Source: Dunaliella salina
Taxonomy: Eukaryota > Chlorophyta > Chlorophyceae > Chlamydomonadales > Dunaliellaceae
Assembly (NCBI GenBank): GCA_002284615.2
Contig: MU069484.1
Location: forward strand, 555,247 to 575,912
Reading direction: 5' to 3'
Length of the DNA: 20,666 nucleotides
Every line of letters begins with the position of its first letter. The stretch's first letter is position 1. The notes beneath the pieces were generated by a model. The model did no database searches, was not told the origin of the DNA, and saw nothing but the letters and a program-made list of their open reading frames with translations. This document shows positions 1-8,100 of the stretch, piece by piece. Position numbers and translations under genes: made by a program.

Positions 1-93
1 GTGTGTGTGTGTGTGTATGTGCGTACGTGTGTGCGCTTGCACATGTGTGATTGTATGTGCATGTATGCATGCATGCATGTGCGCATGCACGCA
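1..93. repeat. (GT)n / GCATG-rich low-complexity tract
   Basis: The window opens in a (GT)n run that degrades into TGTGCATG and GCATGCAT motifs. Any reading frame here is low-complexity Cys/Met/His/Val and is not credible as protein. The array is cut by the window edge, so its full length is unknown. Confidence 0.9.
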
Positions 94-465
94 GGAGCGG
101 GTGTTTGGGGGTGGGGGAGGAAGAGCTTTGTGAGGAGGGCACTTTCGTCCTTGGCAGGGGTCCATCACATTCCATGCCTTTGCAGGCAGGTGTTCATCAT
201 GGTCCACCCCACTGCTTGCTGGAAAGGGCTGCCAGCAACCATCACTTACAAAGGCTAAGAGCAGGGTGAGCATGTTAGATTACAGCGAGGGAAACAAGCA
301 AGCAAAGCCTGGGCAGCCTCTACCTCATCCTCTCCGTGGAGGCCTCCCTCCCTCCCTCCCTGTTGGGCTGTTAATCAAAATCTCCGGTCCCTGGTTAGCG
401 TGAACAACCAGTAGGGTACAAGAGAACACTACAAGAGAGTTTTAAGGTTAGGGATTGGCATTTGC
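94..465. other. non-genic stretch
   Basis: I see no convincing exon here. The only structure is a short CCCT repeat at about 341-361. Open frames are short and lack codon bias or a recognisable motif. Confidence 0.5.
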
Positions 466-894
466 TTATAGCGCTATGTATAACATAGCGCTGTATAACT
501 TTTGGAATAGCGCTTTATGCCGACCTACAGGCTCGGCTCGTATACAAATATAATATAGCGCTATATCGCTATATAGCGCTTTACAGCGCTGTTGGTTTGA
601 CTCATATAGCCCTATATGCCGATCCCTGTTGAAGGTCAACCTCAGATCTTGCACTGACATTCCAAAGTTGACCTGTTCAATATCATAACACACTGTTTTG
701 CCCACATGACTGCTTACTTGACCCTCAATATTGCAGTGGGACGTGAGCTTGCTCCACTTGCGAGGGATGGAGCTCAGCCTGAAGCGGATGAACTTTTTAC
801 CCATCACGCGGCCAGATGTCAAGGCTGAGCAGAAGTAAATGGAGCAGTTGCCCTTGAAACTCGCAATCACCTCCTTCCTACTTATGCCGGACAT
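466..894 (-). CDS. possible exon of an unidentified protein
   Basis: An open frame of 142 codons on the minus strand. Only the first half looks coding. From about 733 to 870 the codons are biased toward C/G endings (AAG, TTC, ATC, CGC, CTG, AGC, TGC), as in the certain exons of this window. It reads as a basic segment containing GKKFIRFRLSSIPRKWSK. A donor-like GTAAGC follows GAGGGTCAA near 733, and an acceptor-like AG precedes the GAAGGAG near 869. The lower-coordinate half overlaps the AGCGCT palindrome cluster and is probably intron or intergenic. I do not recognise the family. It could be an internal exon of a gene whose other exons I cannot place, or a chance ORF. Confidence 0.3.
   Translation of the reverse strand: MSGISRKEVIASFKGNCSIYFCSALTSGRVMGKKFIRFRLSSIPRKWSKLTSHCNIEGQVSSHVGKTVCYDIEQVNFGMSVQDLRLTFNRDRHIGLYESNQQRCKALYSDIALYYICIRAEPVGRHKALFQKLYSAMLYIAL
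468..596. repeat. cluster of AGCGCT palindromes
   Basis: Six copies of the 6-bp palindrome AGCGCT occur within about 130 bp, most embedded in ATAGCGCTATA or ATAGCGCTTTA. Neighbouring copies can pair with one another, for example the TATAGCGCTATAT-CGC-TATATAGCGCT stretch near 555-582. This is a seen sequence pattern; its function is unknown. Confidence 0.75.
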
Positions 895-1762
895 ATAAAC
901 AAACTAGGTGAAGCAGTGTGTGGGCCTGTAGGTTTGTTTACTTCATGTGGATATAGATGAATGTCATGGCTGCAGGGGCACAGCGTCTCCAAATTTTTGG
1001 AGTACAGCCCTGCATAAGCTTTCCCGACATTCTGGCCGACAGATTTGTGTTTGCGGATTGTTGCGGCTCCTAACCAAGATCCAAGCTCAACGTTTGGAGG
1101 TGCAGTTAAGAGCCTATGGAAACAGGAGATACGAGTTAGCGATGAGTCACTATTCTATCTCAACTCACCCTCGTACGTCATGCTGCACGTGACAGATTTT
1201 TCACTAAAAAGCTTGGTAGCCTACCAACCTGAGATCTGAATACTTCCTAGCTCTGCAATGGGTACACCCTTTCATGAGAACAGGCCTTCAACCCAAAGAA
1301 AAGAGCAAGCAGTTGATCCTCCAATCCTGATCCTCCAATGGGCCTCTTTGCATTCCTGCCACCAAGTCGCACTTTTTGTCCTGTTATCAAGGTAAATTGC
1401 AGTCTGCATTACACAGCCCCTCCCCAAAGCGCCTGATCACCCTTGTTTGTTGCCTGCACTGAGCAGTCAAGGTTAAGGTTACAGGTATAAGAAGGCCCCC
1501 AGGCATCCGAGCAGTCAAGGAAGTAACCTTAGGCCATACCCGTGCTTGGTTGTCCTTGCCAGTTGAGTTTTTCTGCACTTGCTGATGCACAAAAAAAGAG
1601 GTTGAGGCGAAGGAAAGGTAGGAGAATTAAGTGGGCAACACTCGACAGCACAAGATCTAGGGCAGGCAAGGGACTCCCTTCTCGGAGAACCTGCTCGAGT
1701 TTTTGCCTAGATTTGCAATTTGAGATTTGCTGAGTTTGTCCATTATAAAGAATATATGTGAT

Positions 1763-1860
1763 GACTAGATATGCAGAGGATACGCTCCCTACATTAACCA
1801 AGGAAAAGGTGACTCGTTGGCTCCAAAGAGCCCCAACTTCCCTTCACTACGGAGGTTTCC
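1763..1860 (+). repeat. dispersed repeat, copy 1
   Basis: This shares an aligned core with 10640-10740. In both, an ACTA...GCAGAG...CTCC/CTCA stretch is followed by an AAGGAAAAGG-GA segment, then TTGGCYC, AAAGAGCC and a CCCTYCACYRC tail. The two copies are diverged, roughly 70% by eye over the core. Two copies in one window suggest a genome-wide repeat family, but its class is unknown. Confidence 0.5.
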
Positions 1861-1920
1861 AGTCAAAACAGCTGACTGCTAGCCTGTTCCGAAGGAGTTC
1901 ATAAGATGAACCTTTTTGCT

Positions 1921-1953
1921 GGAGCGTAGCCCCCCTTCCAGGGGCGTAGCCCC
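1921..1953. repeat. GGRGCGTAGCCCC direct repeat with self-complementary arms
   Basis: GGAGCGTAGCCCC (1921-1933) is followed by GGGGCGTAGCCCC (1941-1953). The second copy is a perfect small stem-loop, GGGGC-GTA-GCCCC. GC-rich palindromes of this general kind are common in chlorophycean organelle genomes, so a small organelle-derived scrap is possible, but it is too short to assign. Confidence 0.55.
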
Positions 1954-3361
1954 ATAGTTTTCTTCAGTCAACACTGAAAGAATAAAGCTTTGAGCCACCC
2001 AGGCCACTTCAGCTCATAAGAACGGTACCAGAGACAATGCATGGTAACCGTCCAAATTGGACTTTTGGGCATTGAGGCGCGGAATCGCTTGACTGATTCA
2101 ATACTGATATTGTGGAATCAGATCTCACAGTCAATGCATCGAAGTCAGAGGTGATGCATTGTAGGTCGTGCACTTTCTACTTTCATGTATGGAGACAAGG
2201 CTCTGCCTCAAAAAGCTCAGTTGCAATTGCATTGGGATGCTTGTTGATCAGCATGTGAATTTAAAGGCGTCAGAGGAGCATGCCGTGCAACCTCATGAGG
2301 CCGCAAATCAAAGGATAAAGAAGTATTGTGCTTGAGCAGACATTGAGGAACAGGCCAAGCGCCTTGCCTGTACACTCTGGGGTTTTTGGCATTCCGGATG
2401 TGTGCGTGCCAAGTGTGTGGTACACAGTGATAATGAGAAGTTATTGGTCCAAAAGCAAAAAAAATTGCAGAGCACACGCCTTTGCCTCAAGAGGCGTCAT
2501 TAGGGTGTGAAAAGCACTGCCACAAGCTGGCCTGTACTGAAAGAGGCGCAGGTGTCCAAGGGCCAACACAATTTAATTGCATTTGCTTGGAGGTGTGTGA
2601 GCGGCGTAGAGAGGAAAAGGACTGCTTCATTCCCTTTGTATGCTTTTGCAGAACCTTCAAACGCATTCCCTTTTCTGGCGGGCTGTGAAGTGCAATCTAA
2701 TCCTGAGATCGACGCTTTCCTAAATCAAGGTCCCTGTAAACTGCATAAGCTTTTGTCAGAGTCAATTTTTGCTGCTTGAGAATGTTTCACCAGCAGCCAA
2801 TCAGCAAGAGTCTCAATCAGCCAGAGTCTCTTTCTTAAGCCAAATGGATGGCCTAAACTCGGCTTCGTGTCCTTACTTAGACAGTTGGCATGACGTTATT
2901 CCTCCAACTTGAGGGTTTGTGATGCTTAGAATGGCAAGTAAGATGAACAGCATGTGAGATGCTGTGCTTGACTTTTGAGCACTGCTTTCATTTTTTGCTT
3001 GAATTGGTTTGGTTAGGCCTCTATGTCTCTGCTCAGCTGCCCTTGTAGGCTGGTAAAGCAATGTGCTTTTACCTTACCTCATACTCAAATTCACGCACCC
3101 TCGAGCGTGCACTCTCAGTTGGGAACATGCTTCCTTGCTTTCTGGTTCCCTCTTTTATCACCCTCCCACCTACTCCTCGGATGGCTCCTTACTTGCCCTG
3201 TATCTTACCATTTACTGTCTTCACACTTGTTTTGTCTCTAAAATCAGTGCAACTAGAGGCTTTACCCTCTTGTTCATGAACTCCTCTTACATAAACTGGC
3301 TAGCAGTCAGTCTGTCATGCTTACTGTTGGCTTCTTGCTTGTAACCTTGCTACCTGTCGTT

Positions 3362-3650
3362 TTAACTGGAAGCCTCCTCCTCTTCGCAACTTCTAACCTT
3401 AAAGTGAAGCCAACCACTTAGTAATCCTTTCCCAGAACCAAGATTATTTGCAGCATCATCGAAACTCCGGACCTGCTTGATTAATACTAACACACCACTG
3501 GGCAGTCGAACTGTCTGGCTCAAGGCAAAGCTCTCAATGTAGGGACCATACCCTTCTGTCTGGGTTGCCTCTCCTACAACTTTCTTGATGCTTCTACATG
3601 CTCGCCTGAACAACTCTGTTCGGAAAATCTCTTTTCCTTGTCCCTTAATG
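3362..3650 (-). CDS. unidentified coding-like open segment
   Basis: A minus-strand frame is open for 96 codons from an acceptor-like GCTGAGGCAG (ending at 3651) to a TAA at 3362-3364. Its composition is protein-like and not repetitive: a basic N-terminal part (IKGQGKEIFRTELFRRACRS), a hydrophobic stretch with LPSGVLVLIKQV, and an acidic end with four Glu before the stop. Codon bias is weak, unlike the S10 exons, which would fit a decayed mobile-element ORF or a slowly drifting gene. There is no family match that I can name. With the upstream AG the segment begins in phase 2, since one base precedes the first full codon. Confidence 0.35.
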
Positions 3651-3718
3651 CTGCCTCAGCCTAGGAGCTATAGTTTCCGCCGGATAAAATTTCCCTTGTT
3701 TATTAACTTTTTTTGTAA

Positions 3719-3738
3719 CGATCGGTTACCACCGATCG
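3719..3738. repeat. 8-bp inverted repeat, CGATCGGT/ACCGATCG
   Basis: CGATCGGT and ACCGATCG flank a 4-base loop (TACC), directly after an AT-rich TTTTTTTGTAA tract. It could be a terminator-like hairpin or chance; no gene end is placed beside it. Confidence 0.5.
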
Positions 3739-3889
3739 GACCTTTGTGAACAGCACTTTGACATGTGTCAAAAAAACACATAGAACGAAGGACTATCGAT
3801 GCATGCAGAACGATTCCTGATGTAATGTACAGTCTGGTTCCACTGAGTCTACAGGGGATGATTCACCTGACTCCAGAACGCGACCATCT

Positions 3890-4117
3890 CCAACGCGGCA
3901 TCTGAAGTGCTGGAACCCTTTCAAATATGTTTAATGTAGTGTCTATGTAGTCAGAGCGTCGGTAGATGCGCATCCTGCGGGTTGAACTTTTTCGTGTGAC
4001 CTGAGTGAGCAGCATTTGACGTGCTGAAAACCTTTCTAATATGTTCAATATAGTGTCTATGTAATCAGAGCCTAGGCATCGCTGCACTTTGGGGGGCCAA
4101 CTTCGTGTGACGTGAGT
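3890..4117 (-). repeat. 114-bp tandem repeat, two copies
   Basis: The segment beginning GAAGTGCTGG at 3904 recurs as GACGTGCTGA at 4018, a period of 114 bp. Conserved blocks include AATATGTTYAATRTAGTGTCTATGTARTCAGAGC. The period is a multiple of three and the minus-strand frame 3863-4156 is open across both copies, so the peptide also repeats (SDYIDTxLNIxER). I do not recognise the peptide. The open frame may simply reflect the period. Confidence 0.7.
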
Positions 4118-4754
4118 GCACCTCATCAGCAATTGCGTATGTACAAGGTTCTGCACTGTTGGAACTGAATAACAATCATTTTGGAATTGTTGTTCACTGT
4201 AACATCAACTCTTTAGAACGAATTCATTCTGCAACTTTGACCTGCTTCACGTAACCGCGACACGCATAGCGGGAGCAAGCTCCAGGTAGGTGGCGGAGGG
4301 CATTACTCATCGTGTGTTGCTGCTGCTGTTGCCGTCGTGCAGCTGGAGGTCACAAGCTTTTTTGTTGGTCTCATGTCCGCCGATCGTTCCACCAGCGCAG
4401 CGATACCAGTTGACACCCTGGAGGCCTAGCTTGCAGCTCTAGTCTAGACATTGTTTCAAGCCCTCACGTTTCCCAGTCGACTCACTTGCTTGGCCTGTTC
4501 GGTAGCAGGCACCTTTCTGCTTCAGTTGTAGCTACGCCCTCAAACAAAACACAGCTACAAGACCCTGCCCCAGCTGGCTGCCCTCGCTGGCAGGAAAGCC
4601 ATGACTCCATTAATCTTTAAGATCTCCAAAAAAAGGCTCTGAGCTCACCTCTTCAAAAAGCGTTGCTCTAACAGATGAGCTCGACCAGTTTCAGAGTGAA
4701 TCCAGTCTATATAGACTCCCTAGAAATAAGTTTGTCACATGCACAGAGGTATGG
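4118..4754. other. non-genic stretch
   Basis: No open frame of note and no repeats of interest. The region is mixed-composition and probably lies downstream of the minus-strand S10 transcript end. Confidence 0.4.
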
Positions 4755-4759
4755 TTACA
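4755..4759 (-). terminator. candidate TGTAA polyadenylation signal of the S10 gene
   Basis: TTACA on the plus strand reads TGTAA on the minus strand, the usual chlorophyte poly(A) signal. It is the first such pentamer downstream of the S10 stop codon and would give a 3' UTR of about 0.42 kb, a normal length for these algae. A pentamer alone is weak evidence. Confidence 0.4.
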
Positions 4760-5175
4760 TAGATGGCTCAATGAATGCACACATGCTGGCACATTTCAAG
4801 AAAAAAAGAAGAAACGCATTCAAGACTGAAAAATACTAAAGCAAGACAGGCTGCGAGCTGCAAAACGACTGGAATGACAAGATTCAGATAGCCCTCTTGC
4901 GGCTGCGCCAGCAGCCAGCACAGCCTTTCTGGAAAGAGGAAGTGCTGCATAGAAATGATGCGAGATCATGTATGCCTGCTGAATGCATCAGGGCTACAGT
5001 AGACTGAGCATGCAAACAGACTGCTTAGGTGTCCAATGTTCAATCAGCTTTATAACCAGAACACACTCAATTTTTGTTACGCCATGCCCCCCCACCCTAC
5101 ATCCCACAAAATTGATGGCGTTGCACACCACAAGGGCTTCACTCACACTCACAACCTCATCCTAGCAGAGCGCAA

Positions 5176-8100
5176 TCATGCCAGAGCTGCCTGCTTGTCT
5201 GCCTGGCGCTGCTGCAACCTTCGGAGTTGGTTGCCACCAGTTTGATTGGTGCAGATGGAGGACTCCATCTCAACACCGGGAGGGGGAATCCACTGCATGA
5301 GGGCCTCCACCGTTTGGGCGGAGAGCTTCTTGAAGTCCACCAGCCTGGAAAGGTGGTTATGTGGCACTCATCATAAATTTTGATGCATATGTTGATCGAT
5401 GTGATGAGAAGATTTTATGAGCGGAATCTATAGGAGCAGGCAACGAATTAATGTCAGCAATCAATGCAAGTGCAACATTTTATAAACTGATGGATGGGCA
5501 GGGGTAGAGGCGGTAGACAACCCCTTCATCATCGCGGACTCTCAAATTTAGCAAGTATTCCATGTTCAAACTTATGGATGCTTTTTCTAGATTAGTAAGG
5601 CAGGAATGCTACCTTTAATACCTTCAACAATGTCTACAGCAGGGAATTGGATTCATTGCATACCCGCAAGTTAGTTTGCAAATTGATTTTGCAACCACGC
5701 ATCAACAGTGCAGCGCAAAAATATTATTTTTCACAACCATGCAGGTGCAATGTTGACCTCTCATACCCTCCTCGCTATCCGGAATGGTACTTTTCACAAA
5801 AGTGCACCCATGAAATAATCATGTATTCAAGTTGCATGCAGTCACCATGCAGGGCAAGGAAAGTTATTTGTGCCCGGTTATTGTTACAAAGAGTGTTTGG
5901 CATGCAAGCTTTCACGCTTGAATGATCACATGATTGATGGTTTCCAAGTCTTTGACAGGCGCTTTCCAAATGTGATAGTATTGGCGACAGGGAGCCTATG
6001 GGCGGGTTCGACTCCTGTTGCTCCCTCAGTTGAAAATACTACAGAAATATTCAAATTTGCAACCTTTTCGCCCTGGGAGTATAACCAGAGTTGCCACCCT
6101 GTAGTAAGTTCTTCTTGCAGTTCGTTCAGCACTCCCGCCCCTTTTCCTGCTAGCAAATAGTTATATAAATCTCGCACGGTACGTTCACATCGTGTGCGGT
6201 TCTCTGCTAGACACTACACTCCATGGCACAATCAAGACAAAAGTTTGGAACCACATTCACAAGACAGGCAAACCACAACCATCACTGCCAAGGTGTATAA
6301 TCAAGGTGTGCTTTTCACCAGCAGGCTGAGAGCAATGCAAACCCATGAAAAGCTTCCTCGGGGCATGGAGTGCATGCGTAGGTTGCATGGTGACATCCAG
6401 CCATGAGGACGGATGCACGACAGGCAGCTCATCCTAACACCAACATCATGCCGCCTCAGGCAATTGCCTTGTGTTCTGGGCTGGGAAATTTTGATTTCAA
6501 CTAGCAAATGCCAGGGCCCTTCAACAGATGGGCAGTTTGAGGAGCCCTGACATGCATTTTTCCGCTCTTCCAAACTACTGCTTGGATGGAAAAGCACCCC
6601 GTTTTGTGAGCCAGGAGGCTCAGTCTTCCGAAAATAGTGCAATTCAACAGATGGAATATATTACCAGCGCCTTCTAACTTGTGTAAAAGCCTTGCACAGA
6701 GAAGAGAAAGGAGAAACCTGACGATAAAAGCAATTGTGTGGCATCTTACCCACCAGTTTCACACTGCCAGCATACCTTTCCCTTTGTGTACATGTGCGGT
6801 GTGCTCTGGGGTTCACACGCCTCCATGCCTTCTGTGCTTGTGTTCTGCTGGAACCCTCCTCACACAGCAGCGTTTAATGAAGTTAATTGTCATCCATCAG
6901 ACGTACCACCCAAGACATTCACCATCATTGAACAAGAGAGGCCACAGCGGAAGGCTGGCACTGTGTCCACATGCACCATGACCACCAGCCACCACTTTGA
7001 AATTCCAAATTGGGAAAGCTCATGCTGTATTCTGACGTGCCAATTGTTGCAACTCTTCATACCATTTCATTTTAAATCCGTCATGCAAGATGTAGTCATG
7101 CCAACCTTCGCTTGCTGGATGCAACACATGTCAGCACAATGCCCAATTGGGCAGATGAGGCCCCACCACTCCAAACCCAACCCACCTGTGATGCGTGCGC
7201 ACTTCAAAGTGCTCCCGGGCATCTTTGTTCACGTGTGGTGACCGCAGCACGCAGTACACCTTCTTGCGGGTGGGCAGCATGACAGGGCCCTGAGGAGGAG
7301 GAGGGAAAGGGAAAAGTTAGTTGATCAGTTAATCAGCGGTTTGGTTTTCAGTCAGCATACTTACCATACTTATTTACAGAAAAACAACCATTACCCTCAA
7401 CAAATCCTACTAACCACATAAGGTCCCTTGCATTCGGTATTAAAGGCAGATCTGAATAAGAACAAATACCTTTAAATAATCCTGCTGATTTGGATATCAT
7501 ATGAAATGTTTTCACTTTATTTTGAAACAATTCCTCCAAGTACAAGGCTCCTAAATTGTTCATAAAGTAATTCCATACGTATTGAAACTTTATTACTTTA
7601 TTTTTCTAAAGAAAAAAATGGAGGATTACAGGCAGTCTCAACGCGTCGTCTAGGCATCGAGAGAGCTGCTGAGTCATGTCTTTGACACACAGAATGATGA
7701 GGCAGCGGTAGCAGCAATGCACGCCCAAGCGCAGCAGGTCTCTGCACTCCTCAATGCGCTTGGCAACAAGGCGCCCGAGGCGCCTGGCGCACAGGGCTTG
7801 AGTGCCTGCCTGAGCTTCGTGCGCAGCAGCAGCAGAGAGGGACTCCTGCGCGGTGCTAGGAGGAGCTGGCGCCGCACCCTGCTCTGGAAAGGCCAGGTGA
7901 GAAGGGGGGCACGAACGCACGCACGCACGCACGCATGCATGGCTGGGATTTGCAGTGATCCCAAGGGAAAGAAGCGAGCAAGGCTGCTTGAACTTGTTCA
8001 ATCACCAGATCATGATGACGTCATCATCATGATCTGGTGATTCATGCACAAGTTCAAGCAGCCTTGCTTCTTTTCTGCGTTCATGAGGCAGCATGTTCAC

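Larger units (their letters stand above)
895..3361. other. long stretch without recognisable genes
   Basis: About 2.5 kb in which every open frame is short and none shows a known motif, strong codon bias or paired splice sites. The items I can see are a dispersed repeat at 1763-1860 that is related to sequence near 10640, and two GGRGCGTAGCCCC motifs at 1921-1953. The stretch 3060-3340 is pyrimidine-rich. Diverged transposon sequence is possible but not demonstrable by eye. Confidence 0.5.

Noticed and set aside
5990..6040. tRNA-like T-arm (GGGTTCGACTCC) with a GGGAGC/GCTCCC pair
   Set aside because: No matching acceptor 5' strand, D arm or anticodon arm can be found at the right distance upstream, on either strand.
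6738..7241. 167-codon plus-strand open frame
   Set aside because: It overlaps S10 exon 3 in antisense, has no codon bias or motif, and the rest is intron.
7606..7893. Minus-strand open frame antisense to exon 1 of the nested gene, with a pyrimidine-rich acceptor (CTGGCCTTTCCAG) near 7880
   Set aside because: S10 exon 2 joins exon 3 perfectly in phase 0 without it and the joined protein matches plastid S10, so an extra exon here would break the domain. It remains the main rival to the plus-strand exon 1 call.
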